NCBI GenBank assembly: GCA_017163975.1
Contig: JAFFSR010000364.1
Coordinates: 1,170,001 to 1,234,000 of the forward strand
DNA length: 64,000 nucleotides
From: Anastatus disparis
Lineage: Eukaryota > Arthropoda > Insecta > Hymenoptera > Eupelmidae
Direction of reading: 5' to 3'
Numbering within the stretch: position 1 is the first letter of the stretch; each line of letters starts with the position of its first letter. The notes beneath the pieces were generated by a model. It searched no databases and had not been told where the DNA came from. It saw only the letters and a program-made list of their open reading frames with translations. Position numbers and translations under genes: made by a program. Shown in pieces: positions 10,046 through 21,531 of this stretch.

Positions 10046-11872
10046 ATTCAGTACGCCAATAAGATCTCGAGAACTACTCGATGGATTAACTTCAAATTTT
10101 GCATGCAATTTATTTTTTTGTCTAACTGGGGGGGAAGCTATTGAAAATTGATCTTCTTAGCTCAGTTTCTTTTTAGAGCCATTTTAAGAATTTTAAAAAA
10201 ATTTTAATTTTTCATTTTTTTGATATTTTACGTAAACTACTCGAAGAATTTTCTTGAAAATTTGTATGAACATTATTTGCGACTGCCAAAAGAAGAAAAA
10301 CTTTTACCAACTGATTTTCTTAGCACACTTTTAATTTTAGAGCATTTTGAAAATTTTGAAAAAAAATTGTTTTTTTCATTTATTTTTTATTTTACGATAA
10401 CCATTCAATAGATTTGCTTCTAAATTTGTATGCAAATTATTCGCTATTGTCTAAAGAAAACAAGCTTTTGAACACTTATTTTCTTAGGGTAGTTTTAATT
10501 TTAGAGCATTTTGAAAATTTTGGAAAAAATCTTTTTTTTTTCATTTTTTTTCTATTACACAAAAACCATTCGATAGATTTGCTCGAAAATTTTTATGGAA
10601 ATCATTTGCAATGGCCTAAATAAAACAAGCTTTGAAAAACTTATTTTCTGAGTGCAGTTTTAATTTTAGAGCATTTTGAAAATTTTGCATAAAATTTTTT
10701 TAATTTTTTTTATATTTTACGTAAAGTACTCGATGAAGGAGCTTCAAATTATGTATGGGAATTATTTATGATTGTCAAAATAAAATGAACTTTTGAAAAC
10801 TAATTTTCTTCAATTTTCTTAGCGCACATTTAATTTTAAAGCATTTTGAAAATTTTGAAAAAAATTTTTATTTTTAATTTCTTTTCTATTGCACAAAGAT
10901 CACTCGACAAACTTGCTTAAAAATTTTCATGCAAATTATTCACTTTTATCTGAATAAATCAAGCTTTGGAAAACTTATTTTTTTAGCGTAGTTTTAATTT
11001 TAGAGCATTTTGAAAATTTTTCAAAAAATGTTCATATTTCATTTTTTTTCTATTACACAAAAGCCATTCGATAGATTTGCTCAAAAATTTTCATACAAAT
11101 TATTTGTTATTGCCTAATCAAAGCAAGCTTGGAAAAACTTATTTTCTTAGCGCAGTTTTAATATTAGAGCATTTTGTAAATTTTGAATAGAATTTCACTT
11201 ATTTTTTGGTATTTTACGTAAACTACTCGATGAAGTGGCTTAAAATTATGTTTAGAAATTATTTACGATTGCCTAAATAAAATGAAAATTTTAAAACAAT
11301 GTTTATTTTTCAATTATTTGGTATTTTTTGTAAACTATTCGATGAAAATGTTCCAAAATTTGTATGCAAGTTATTGATTATAGTGTTAAGAAGACAAGCT
11401 TGGGAAAATTAATTTTATAAACGCATTTTTAATTTTAGAGCATCATAAAATCACATTATGCAAATGGCAAAAGTAAGAAAGAGTAAAATTCATATAGTTT
11501 TCGTAGGTATTAAGAGGCGGTCGGAACCAAATTGGTGACTTAATTCAGTGCTTGTAATAAATGCTTATAATAATTTATTCATTTATTAATATGGTAAAAA
11601 TATAGTCATTTCCTCTAATCATGTATATAAAGAATAATTTAAAATAGTTAAAGCCACAAAAATATACAAAATATTGTTATAAAGCGAAAAATGCTGACTT
11701 GATATATACCGCAAGTCACCGATTTGGTTCCGACCGCCTCTTAAGACAGCCTTCAATACAGAGGATAGGGACATTTATATTAAAATCGTATTTAAAAAAA
11801 TAAAATCAAAGTACTCTAACTCAATGCGCTCTATGAGAAAGCATTGCGCCAAAGCACTTGGCAGCGTTTTTT
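9885..11872 (+). repeat. CTTTCTC-hairpin repeat family, copy D
   Basis: The best-preserved copy. It begins TGCTTTCTCATAGAGAAAGC and CATTGTATCGG, then has the GACTCAGGGAGTCG block, a GT run (10003-10041) and about eight ~165-bp units marked by TTTTAGAGCATTTTGAAAAT (spacing 164-168 bp between 10335 and 11164). It ends CTCTATGAGAAAGCATTGCG, GCCAAAGCACTTGGC, AGCGTTTTTTT. A 227-bp MITE is inserted near its 3' end. Confidence 0.85.
11514..11740. mobile_element. 227-bp TTAA MITE, GAGGCGGTCGG family
   Basis: Termini GAGGCGGTCGGAACCAAAT and its complement, flanked by TTAA at 11510-11513 and 11741-11744. Copy B carries the uninterrupted site GTAGGTATTAAGACAGCC on the opposite strand (TTAA 5898-5901), so both ends and the duplication are proven within the window. 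It contains AAAGCGAAAAATGC, also found in the larger relative at 15601-16119. Confidence 0.93.
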
Positions 11873-12055
11873 TATTGTTTAATTCGCACTTTAAGTTTAA
11901 TCTTTATTCTTTTTGCATTTTCATATAAATGAGTGTTCATTTTATAGGTATCATATGATTTATTTTGAATATATGATTGTAAATAAATCTAAAAAATTAA
12001 TGTATGATAGAAAATACGTGTTTTTGCGAAAATGATTCGTGACTGAAAGGGTTAA

Positions 12056-12918
12056 AAAAGAATTCGATTGCTCTCAAAACTTCGAAAGAATATAATAAAT
12101 AATTCACACGTCATACTTGATTCATATTTAATCATTAGCATACCTTTTCTCAAAAAAGTATAATTTTAATAATAGAGAATTTTCGGATTGTATATCCATG
12201 TAATTAGCAAATTAAAAAATAAACTTTATATTCGGCACAAATTATTAATTATATGAACAAAAATTTTTTTATGAATAAAACTTAATAATAATTATTTAAA
12301 GGGTGACCGCGAAATTGACCTAAATTTACAAATTTCATAGCTTTCTTAAAAATATGAAATAGTTTAATGAGTCTCAAATCATCTATCAATAAAAAGAAAA
12401 AAATGATATAACATTATTTATTTAAGATATTCTTAAACCCCCCCCCCCCCTAATCGTTAGTCAAAATTAAATTAGAAACAAATAAAATTTTAAGTTTTAA
12501 AAATGTTTTTAAGTTAAAGGGCTAATTTTAACTCCTTGTAAGGTTTATAACTAAATTTCCTATTATTATTGATAAACGATGCATATTTTTTTGGAATTTA
12601 TAAATTTTCTCTTACGCAGGATAGTTCCAATTTCTAATCAAAAGCAATATCAAAATTTTTCAATAAAGTAAAGAGGATGTTCCTTTCTATTTTTGATAAC
12701 GATAAATTTAAAATCTGCTAAACAATTTCATGTTTCTTCCTGATTTTAATATTAATGTTACAAAACTAGCTAACAAAGGCTTTTTTGAATTTATTCGAGA
12801 CAATTAAATAATCTTAGGAAAATGTTTCCATCGGATAAAATAACATAGGTATAATTTTAACGATATAAGTTTACGAATCAATTTATAAGCTTGAATTTAA
12901 AATAGGAATTTATTTCAG
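12056..12918. other. AT-rich presumed intron upstream of the USP2 exon
   Basis: No ORF of note. A C(10) run is at 12440-12450. The stretch ends in a good splice acceptor, TTTATTTCAG, at 12909-12918. Confidence 0.55.
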
Positions 12919-13244
12919 AGATAGTATGAAGGCGGCAGAAAGTTGGAAACGCTATCTGCGTAATGAAGACAGCACGATAGTTGATATCTTCGTTGGTCAA
13001 TTGAGGTCATCGTTGCGCTGTACAGTCTGTGACCACGTTTCAGTGACCTTGGATCCATTTTGGGACCTTAGTTTACCGATACCTATACGCAGTGGAGCAG
13101 TAAGGCTGAATCAATGTCTCCAGCACTTTACTAGAGAAGAGGTGCTCGACGGTGAAGAGAAGCCAACTTGTTCGAAGTGCCAGATGCGGAGAAAATGCAC
13201 CAAGAGCTTCTCGGTACAAAAATTTCCCAAGATCTTAGTTATTC
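12919..13244 (+). CDS. Usp2: Ubiquitin-specific protease USP2, one internal exon
   Basis: About 108 codons of the finger region of a USP-family deubiquitinase. Visible motifs are WKRYLRNEDS, then FVGQLRSSL, then a CTVC zinc-ribbon half, then DPFWDLSLPIP, then EVLDGEEKPT followed by CSKC (second zinc-ribbon half), and KFPKILVI at the end. The pattern matches the USP2 branch best; USP8 or USP21 relatives are less likely. The exon follows TTTATTTCAG and ends before GTATCC at 13245. Its last base is the first of a codon, which fits a family histidine or leucine after LVI. The frame at 12926 is only an internal ATG. The catalytic Cys box and His box are not in this exon, and no further USP exon was recognised in the window; small ones could be missed. 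The exon itself is intact, so it is probably part of a live host gene with very long introns. Confidence 0.85.
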
Positions 13245-13289
13245 GTATCCTTTTATCATATATCACTTTTTGTAATAGTAAATAATAAT

Positions 13290-14760
13290 TGAGGTTGACA
13301 CAGCATGAAATAATGCAGTGAAATTTTCTCTGGAATATTGCGCTAAAATTTTAGCACAAGGCTACAGCATTTTTGTCTATGCAGTATTTCATAAAAGATT
13401 TCATGAAATATTGCAGTGCAATATAATTGCACCCTCGCTACAAAGTTTTGCAAAATAGTTCAAGAAACATTGCGAGAAACCATTGATAAAAGATTCCAGC
13501 AATATTTCTGCAAGGTTTTATGAAATCTTTCAAGAAACATTATAAGAAATCTTTCATAGAAGGTTTCAACAAGGTTTCTGCATTGTTTCATGAAACATTT
13601 CAAGAAAACTTGTACAAACCTTTCATGAAATATTGCGCACGGTTTTCGGCAAAATTTCAGAAACATCTCATAAAATATTGCGAAAAACCTTTTGTGGAAG
13701 GTTCCAGCGAGGTTTCTGCAAGGTTTTATGAAATATTTTACAAAACTTTGTCGAAATCTTTCACAAGAAATCTCTATGGGGTTATCAGTAAGGTTTCCAA
13801 AACATCACACTAAACATTCCAAGAAACCTTTAATGATAGCTTGCTGCAAAGTTCTTGGCAAAATTACTGGAGCCTTTCCAAAACATTTCATAGTAAGTTT
13901 CAGGTAAGTTACTGCAAAGTTTCATAAACATATTATAGAACGAACCTTTCATAGAAGGTCGCTAAAAAGTTTTTGGCAAGATTTTTCCTAATAATTTTAC
14001 AGAATAATGCAAAAAGCCTTTTAGAAAAAGTTTCAGCCAGGTTTCTGCAAGGTTTCATCGAATATTTTAAGAATTTTCGCAAAAACCTTTCATAAAAGAT
14101 TTCTGCTAGGTTTCAAGCCAGGTTTCAGAAACATCACATGAAATATTGCAAGAAACCTTTCATGAAAGGTTGCTGCATGGATCATGGCTAATATTTAGAA
14201 ACATTTCAAAAAAACCCTTTATAAGAGGTTGTAGCACGATTTTTGGATCTCATGAAACATTTCAAGAAACATTGTAAGAAAACTTTCATGAAAGGTAGCT
14301 GCAAAATTTTTGGCTAGACGTCAGGAAAGGTTGCACGAAATCTTTGAAATTGGTAGTTGCAAGATTCCCGCAAGGTTTCATAAATCATTTCAAGAATCTT
14401 TGCTGAATTTTTTCTTGATAGGTTTTGGCAAGGTTTCCGGTAAAATTACAAAATTATTTTGAGAAACATGACAAGAAATTTTTTATGAAAGGTTACTGCA
14501 AAGATTATGATAAGTACTCAGAAATATTTTAAGAAACTATTTATAACAGATTCCAGCAAGGTTTCTACAAAGTTTCATTAAATATTTCAAAAAATATTGC
14601 TAATAATTTTCGATAAATGGATGCTGCAATGTTTCTGCGAGATTTCATAAATCATTTTAAGAGTTTTTACAAAACTTTGTCATGATAGATTTCCGTAAGG
14701 TTTTCGACAAGATTTCAAAAACATTTTTAAAAAAATTGCAAGAAACCTTTTACTTATGAA
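13290..14760 (+). repeat. Degenerate tandem array, ~68-bp base unit
   Basis: Variants of AAGGTTTCTGCAAGGTTTCA, TGAAATATTTCAAGAAACAT and AAACCTTTCATGAAAGGTT recur throughout. The marker TTTCTGCAAGG recurs near 13504, 13577, 13713, 13843, 13906 and 14045, giving multiples of about 68 bp. Several 60-100-codon frames on both strands here are artefacts of the repeat. The array lies just downstream of the USP2 exon, presumably in its intron. Confidence 0.75.
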
Positions 14761-14765
14761 GAGCG

Positions 14766-15133
14766 GGTCGAGTATATCTGTCCTTTTCTAATCAAAGAAT
14801 TGATTTCTTTTACAAAAACTAATAATTTTAGCAAAATTAAACAGAAAGTTGTGCCTCATATGAAAAAAAAGGAATATTTTCATTGATGAGAAATAATTAA
14901 TTTTATCGCTTCGTTTTCAAGAAAACCTTGAATAACTTAAAACATAGAGGTTAAGGTGAACAATTTGGTTTTTCAAGGTTTTCTTGAAAAAGAAGCAATA
15001 CAATTAATTCTTTCTAATCAAAGAAATTTTTTTTTCCGACACGAGATGCGGCTTTCTCTTTATTTTTTGTCAAAGTTATTAATTTTTGCTAAAAATTAAT
15101 TCTTTGATTAGAAAAGAACAGAGATACGTGACC
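14766..15133. mobile_element. ~370-bp fold-back MITE
   Basis: The left end (GTATATCTGTCCTTTTCTAA then TCAAAGAATT) is inverted at the right end (AATTCTTTGATTAGAAAAG, ACAGAGATACGTGACC). A second inverted pair, TTTTCAAGAAAACCTTGAA with AAGGTTTTCTTGAAAA, lies inside. No clear target duplication. Confidence 0.65.
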
Positions 15134-15600
15134 TTACCTTAAGCTGGAGCCCCGACAAAAAGAACAAAATTAATATTTGTTCTTGAATAAATTTTATAAA
15201 AAATTTTTTCTAATCAATCACTACATTTATAATTTTTTAAAAATTTTATTAGCCAACTACAAATATTTGCAATTAGCGCTTAAAAAATTTTAATCGTATC
15301 TATTTTCATCAATTATCTAAATGTCTTTTTTATTTTATCAATGACACGACATATTTTTAATTTATTTAAATTTGTAATAAAAAATCTATAATATTAAGTA
15401 ATAGTTAAAAGGATGGATGCATGTGTTAAATGTTTAAAATTCTATAATTTTTTTTCTTGCATTTGATCAATGACTGATGGATGTATGTGGGTGGAAGATG
15501 GGTTATGAAATAACTATACATAAACACTGTTATCGTCACTCTTAAGATCAATATATTGTCAAGCAATAATTAATTCTCAAAATACTCTTTAAACTCTTAA
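15134..15600. other. AT-rich stretch, possibly old copia LTR sequence
   Basis: No gene. The minus strand from 16252 downwards may be the 3' LTR of the copia remnant, with the MITE at 15601 inserted in it; where that LTR ends within this stretch could not be decided. Confidence 0.3.
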
Positions 15601-16119
15601 GAGGCGGTCGGGACTATTTGCCGCATGGGGGCGCTGCGGTCAGGTGAGAGAAAAATGTAAAATAATTTTTACTCAGCGATTTACAATTTACTGAAACAAT
15701 AATATACCCCTAATGTTGTCAATAACTCTAGCCATATATATGTAGAATAATTATTGATGCTAATCTTGTTTGAAAAGTCTGAAATATTGTTGTAAAGCGA
15801 AAAATGCATCGCAAGATAGAGCCGGCGTGAGCATATGTATTCATCATTCTTTAGTATTACTTTCTCTGTCGTACTAAAGAAAAATACACATGTTTACATC
15901 GACTCTATTACGCGCAGCATTTTTCGCTTTACAAAAATATTTTAGACTTTTCAAACAAGATTAGCATCAATAATTATTCTACATATATATGTCAAGAGTT
16001 ATTGACAACATTAGAGGTATATTATGGTCTTAATAAATTGTAAATCCGTGTATAAAAAATATTTTATATTCTTCTCTCACTTGCAGCGCCACCAAGCGGC
16101 AAATGGTTCCGACCGCCTC
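15601..16119. mobile_element. 519-bp TTAA fold-back element, GAGGCGGTCGG family
   Basis: Termini GAGGCGGTCGG and CCGACCGCCTC, flanked by TTAA at 15597-15600 and 16120-16123. Nearly the whole length folds on itself: ATTATTCTACATATATAT on one side pairs with its complement on the other, as do the GCGAAAAATGC blocks and the TTTGCCGC/GCGGCAAA blocks next to the ends. Same termini as 11514-11740, so the same piggyBac-like mobilising source is inferred. Confidence 0.9.
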
Positions 16120-16252
16120 TTAAGTACTCTATGCAGTTGACTCAATAGAAGCTACAGAGAGAATTACCAGGGCTTATGACGCCTATAACTCATAGTACCT
16201 AAAAAGGGGATAAGAAGGGTGGGGAGAGTAATAAGGCAAAGCAAACCTTACA

Positions 16253-18420
16253 CTCCCTCCCTTTGCCTTGTTACAATTAATCTCATAATTAATTTTATTT
16301 AACTCAAAAAAATGTCATAAGACGTAATCAAAATTTAAGTAGTACAATAAAAATAAAACTTGATTGATCTTACAATCTTCTTAATAAGAATATTGAATTC
16401 CTCTTCCTCTCTTTATTTCCCATGACGTCGGTGTATAACTTGCAATGGCCTCTGCGCTCTATCTCTAGTTTCTTTAAAAGGCAGTTTCTACATTTCAGCC
16501 ATTATACAGATTTCGCAATCTTAGATGGATGGGTCGTTGGCATTAACTTTTTCTAATCTATTATATATTTTCTGTAACTTTTCCAGATGATTCCTAGATG
16601 CATGTCCTAGCCGAATGTACCATGACATCGCCTCATTTTGCTTTACAAACTTTCGTGTATTTTCTTCAAGCAGTCTTTTCATAAGCATTTCTTTAATATC
16701 TTTAAACGTGTTTAAATCGTCATTTTGAATTACGTATTTATTAATTAAACTATTATCTGTACTCTTATTTTCATTGTTTGCAATCATAATTCCATCTTGA
16801 TTCTCCCTTCCAATCGCAGAACTGATATTATTTAACTCTTTTTTTATTCCCTTCGAAACTAATACCTCGTTATCATCAGCTTCTATCTGCGATTGGTGTG
16901 GAAATTCATGATGCGAAATTATTCTTGCTTTGCAACTATAATTTTTATATAAAAATTCTTTACCATCTTCGAACTCATTCTTTTTCACTTCAAAACGTAT
17001 AATCCAGTTAGGCTTGTCGTACGACCCTTCAAATATTGTACTATCTATCCGTTTATTATATACTCTAAGAATTTCTTCATCCGTATACATTATTAGACCT
17101 GCTTCTGCTAGTCTTCCTGATGATAATAGATTTTCAGAAACATCTTTAGCGGCAATTGCATTAGTTAACTTAATGACTTTCTTATCAGGTGCATCTGTTT
17201 GTAATAGAAGATCATCTTTTTCATCTATTACTATGTCAGAAAGTTCATTTTTGATTTGCACTCCTAATAATGCCATTCTAACACTTCTTAAAATCAGTTA
17301 AAATTAAAGATTCAGTTATTACATGATCGGTTGCTCCTGAATCAGCTATAAAATTTATATACTTTTTTGAATCGTATGAATTTTTAATATACTCATTCTT
17401 ATCGGTTATATTTTTCAATTATTGAACTTTCCTTGGTTTATTTTTAATAAGTTATTTGATACTGCTGACCATCTTAATTTCTTATTAACATCTTGATTTT
17501 CTCTTTTAGTTATTTTTCCTCTATTATTTAATTTGTTGGAAATCCTTTGTTAAGGCTTAAAATTGTTATTCTTCTTGGTTGTAGATTCATTCAAACTTCT
17601 ATTTTCTTGATTAGATTTAAAATAGATTTTAATTCTGTATTTTTTATTTTGTTCATAACCTATATTACTTTGAGAATTAACTTAGGGACAATCTTTACTT
17701 TATAATTTTTTATGTCTTGATATTCATAACAAAACCATTTATTACTTGTTTTTAAGTAATAATCATTTACCCGATTACTAATTCTATTGCAAGGATGACA
17801 TCTTTTATTTTTATTGTATTGCGTAATTACTCTTTGAGCTATATGTTCCTCTTTATCTTCACTTTTCTTTTCAGCTTCCAATTAAAATAAAAAAGATTTT
17901 ATTTCTTTTATATTCATCTCTTTGAAATCTGATTGTCTTTAGATTGGATCTGCACTTCTTAGTTCAGGTGGTATTGGTGAAATGGCTTGATAAATTGCTC
18001 TTATAATTTATTTAAAACGTTCACAAAAATCATTTATTTTTTCATCCTTTCTCGTTTTTATTTGATATAAGTGTGCTCTGACAAAAGTGCGCGTGACGTT
18101 TGTTTCAGTCTTTTTATATTCTCTTAACTTTTTCAAGATTTCTGCAGGTTCTTTTAAATTTACTATTCTCTTATGATAAATTTCATTTTCTAATTTTTTA
18201 AATAATTTAGCAGTTGCTCCAATGTTGTTTTCAGTATTAATATTTTCTTGATTTTTTTGGGTTATAAAATCTTCTAAACTGTTTTGATTTGTAGAATTTT
18301 CTGAGCTATTTTTAGAAGCTTGGCTTGTTGTCTCTAATTGTTGAATTTTCAATCTTCCTGCTTCTAAATTAGCTTCAGCGACTCTCGCTATTTGGCTCAT
18401 CATATTTGTCAGTTAATTTT
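16253..18420 (-). pseudogene. Ty1/copia retrotransposon remnant I (gag, NC, PR, GAG-pre-int)
   Basis: Read on the minus strand from 18420 downwards. A gag-like piece (18403-18008) ends KINDFCERFK. A nucleocapsid-like piece (17881-17660) has a decayed CCHC pattern with CHPCNR and KWFCYE. A protease segment near 17380-17300 contains ADSGATDHVI, the copia D-S-G active site. The 251-codon frame 17276-16521 ends with WYIRLGHASRNHLEKLQK, the GAG-pre-integrase signature. Integrase, RT and RNase H are absent. A purine-rich tract (complement of CTCCCTCCC, 16253-16262) borders a probable 3' LTR starting TGTAAGG at 16252. Stops and frame changes separate the pieces, so the element is internally deleted and dead. 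Confidence 0.8.
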
Positions 18421-18828
18421 TTTCATTGATTGTCATTTCTCTTGTTGCATCCTTGCAGTTGACTCTATACTGTTAGCAGACATAATAAATTTATCTGCAA
18501 TCATTTGTAATTTTAAAATTATCTCAACCTGCCTATCCGCATTTATTTATTTACTTATTTATTTATTTTCTTATATTTTGTAATAACTGGCTTTGATATT
18601 GCTGTTGTTTTGAATACTTACAGTCTTCGTACTAAAAATTGAGAAGACTCTGACCTCGCTCTTATTATTTGAAGAATCTGTGAAATATTCTAAATTATTA
18701 CCAGGGTTTTAATCTATATTATGTCAGGCCCGACCATCTAACTCTAATTTCTTGTGAAGTTAATTCTAAACAATTAAATTGTGTAACTTCAAAAATTCAA
18801 ACACTTTATTTTTTTTAAGTTAATTCTG

Positions 18829-18929
18829 TTTCAAAAATTTATCCTAGACACTTCGTGAATGAGAAGAGTTCAAAATAATTATGTCATATTCTTTTAATAT
18901 ACACAATAAGGTTTATTTAATGTCACAAA
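18829..18929 (-). repeat. LTR-like direct repeat, left copy
   Basis: About 101 bp sharing roughly four fifths of its bases with 21532-21632 in the same orientation (AGAAGAGTTCAAAATAATTA, AATAAGGTTTATTTAA). It lies on the 3' side of the minus-strand BEL/Pao remnant, and the complement contains AATAAA. The simplest reading is an LTR fragment of that element. Confidence 0.6.
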
Positions 18930-18994
18930 GAATATTACACTTAACATGTGCGCACGTGATGATGATTCACACTAAACTTAACGTTGAGAAATCT

Positions 18995-20640
18995 TCACAA
19001 ATCAATGCATAATTGAGAGCAGGTTTGAAGTGCTAAAAATGATGCACAAGATGTTTCATATGTAACAGTACACAGACGATAATGAGTCTCTGGAATGTCA
19101 GGCGCTGGACTCCAGATGATTCGTTGTAGTTCGCGATCGATCGATTTAACGCGAATTTGCCGATACATCATCTGTATTTTGGCGCATAACGCAAATCTGA
19201 ATGATCTCCACCTTGTTACAACGGTAACCAAATCCTTTTGGAGTTTTGGGCCTGAATAAAGAATATCATTCAAACTATGACCGCTTGATGTAGGTAATGA
19301 CCCATTAAATACAACTTTCAGCTTGTGACTTCTATCATTGTATTGGAACACAGGGTGATGAGAGATATAGCAAGTCGATTTATTTGTTTGGACTTCGTTT
19401 AGTGGAATAGCTTTCATGTGTCCTAAGCGCTCATATTCCTTCATAAATTGTGTGTACTCATTCCGCACGTGGCGATCGTTGAACATTCTGTCCTGCCAGG
19501 ATTTTAGATTGGATTAAACGCTTGATAAACTATCAATCAATAGTTCAGCTGCTCCCTTTTTAATTGGAAGATGCACATAATATATTTCTTTCTTGCCTCG
19601 TCTATGATCCTGAAGATAGTGCTCTTCACACAATATTTGGACCGGTGGTAAGCGTACTGTTCTCGGTATTTCTTCTAACATCTAAAATTGTTTTAACATT
19701 CGCACAAGTTGATCATGCTATTCAGTGGTTTCATCCTGCTTAAAATGGAAGCAGGCTGTCAACACTTGATTCGAATTATGATCATCATCGATGCCAGTGA
19801 TGACCTAACCGAAGATGGTTTTATGAGCGGTGATAGAAATAAACCAGTCATCCCATTGCGATACTAGTCTTTCTAAAGCTGTCAAATGATCACGTCGTCT
19901 CGTCAATTCATCAAAAAGACTCTGTCTGGCGAGGATTTGTCTTGTAAAGGTCGCAATCCACGCAAGGCTATAAGATGATTTTGGATAAAAAGACGTTTGT
20001 TATCGTACCGGGCCTTTAAAGTGGACCATGCTATAGCATAATTAATTCTGTTACTGGCAGGGCATCAAGGGCAATCTTGGCTTTCCCTAATACATGCGCC
20101 TTAGGATAGTAGAGCTTTTCTACTTCGCTTAAAGATGCATCTTTATCTATGAGAGACAAAAAAAGGTCCCGAAAGGAATCCCAGTCCTCCCGCTTACCAG
20201 AAAATTGATGGATGGAGATTCGTGGAAGTCGAGCCCCTTCACGTGATATCGATTGTACCATTGATGGTAGGACAGCTTCAGCGGGTGTTAAACGTGTTTA
20301 ACGAACGTCATATAACTGTGCTTTTGCTAACGTGTAATCCTTCTCCACCTGACCGTAGTCATCACGCATAATATAATCCGATTCACTGTTCGGATCCAAT
20401 TCCAATAAACCAATGTGGTTTTCCTGAGAATCTGTCCAATAGATCAGGGTATCTTTTTTGTCGATGAAAAGTACGAAGTGGCTTTCAGAATAATGTGAAG
20501 AGCTCTCGCCCGCGCAAAACACCCTCATCAAATTGGCTCTCAAGCGATAACAAAAACAGAGAAGACAGAGAGCGGCAACACAGGAAGAGATCAAAGTCTG
20601 CCTCCGAAGACAAGGCACAAACTTAGCAGACAACTTTTAA
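18995..20640 (-). pseudogene. BEL/Pao retrotransposon remnant (gag and RT parts)
   Basis: On the minus strand 20633-20298 ends in a gag-like stretch (SESDYIMRDDYGQVEKDY). 20261-20031 carries LPRISIHQFSGKREDWDSF and RDLFLSLIDKD, the DUF1759 gag domain. 20030-19490 has recognisable but interrupted pol sequence. 19486-18995 is the RT start, with YISHHPVFQ, KLKVVFNGS, SLNDILYSGP and KIQMMYRQIRV, typical of the Pao RT; the YxDD box lies beyond the preserved part. Much of gag, the protease and the rest of pol are missing or stop-ridden. It sits between the direct repeats at 18829-18929 and 21532-21632, which would be its LTR remnants. Confidence 0.8.
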
Positions 20641-21109
20641 ACCAATATGACAAGAGGTACCATCAAACAAATGATGCATATGAATGAAAGAAATCAATAA
20701 ATTCAATAGCCGAGGCTGCGGTAGAGAAGGCTAATGTTTTTACACTTAAAAGGAGAGTGTTTCACCTTCGTTATATTATAATAAAAACATGAAGGAAGCT
20801 AAAATTTTAAAGGCCAACGCTCAATATTTCCCTAGTTACATGCCATTGAAGGAAATGACTAAAAAAGTCACTAGATTTTCAAACGCTTATAGTTCCTGAG
20901 CATTATTAGCTAGAAGCTTAAACCTTTTTTTAGATAAGAGCTGAGCTCAAATCCTTTCGAAACAGTAATTATAGCATATCGAAATATTATTTTTTCCCAA
21001 AGTTATAGCGTAATAAAGATTGAACCCGATTTCAGCTTTTATTATTAATTAATGTTTTAAACAAAAAATTTAGGTCCAGTCTTTATTACGCTATAACTTT
21101 GGAAAAAAA

Positions 21110-21475
21110 TGAACCCAAGAAACACGCCTATTCACGGAATGTGTCTAACCGCAAAAAAAGCAAAGAAATATTGCTTTTAGTTGCTGTTCTTCGTCTTGAA
21201 GAGAATTGCTCGCCGAAAAGCACGCCTGCCCACACAATGCGTCTTCCCGCCAAAAGGAGAGAGAAAGATGTCACAATTAGTTACGAATTTCACCTCAAAC
21301 GAAATGTGCACTGAGAAGCATGCCCGCCCACGCAATGCATCTTCCCGCCAAAAGAAAAGAGAAAGAAGATGTTACACTTAGCTGCAAATTTTGTCTCAAG
21401 CGAATTGCACACCGAGAAGCACGCTTGCCTGCGCCATGCGTTTTCCCGCCAAAAGAAAAGAGAAAGAAGAAGAAA
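21110..21475 (+). repeat. ~102-bp tandem repeat, about 3.5 units
   Basis: The block AGAAGCATGCCCGCCCACGC then ATGC and TTCCCGCCAAAAG recurs at about 21212, 21311 and 21413, with a weaker first unit near 21115. It lies between the gag remnant and the right LTR-like repeat of the BEL/Pao element, so it may be that element's leader. Frames through it are repeat translations. Confidence 0.7.
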
Positions 21476-21531
21476 AAAAAGAAAAAAAATTTCCTTGTTG
21501 TTGCACTTGTATATCCAGCTTGAATGACCAA

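Larger units (their letters stand above)
9830..12055. mobile_element. piggyBac-like non-autonomous element hosting copy D
   Basis: TTAACCCTTTCAGTCAC at 9830-9846 is exactly inverted at 12039-12055, with TTAA on both sides, as expected for piggyBac-type insertion. Just inside the left end lies the palindrome GCCACTATAGTGGC. There is no transposase. Nearly all of its length is the nested copy D repeat (9885-11872) plus a second TTAA MITE inside that. Only about 50 bp on the left and 170 bp on the right are the element's own sequence. Confidence 0.85.

Noticed and set aside
13460..13907. Several 60-100-codon frames on both strands
   Set aside because: They follow the degenerate tandem repeat and show only its translated period.
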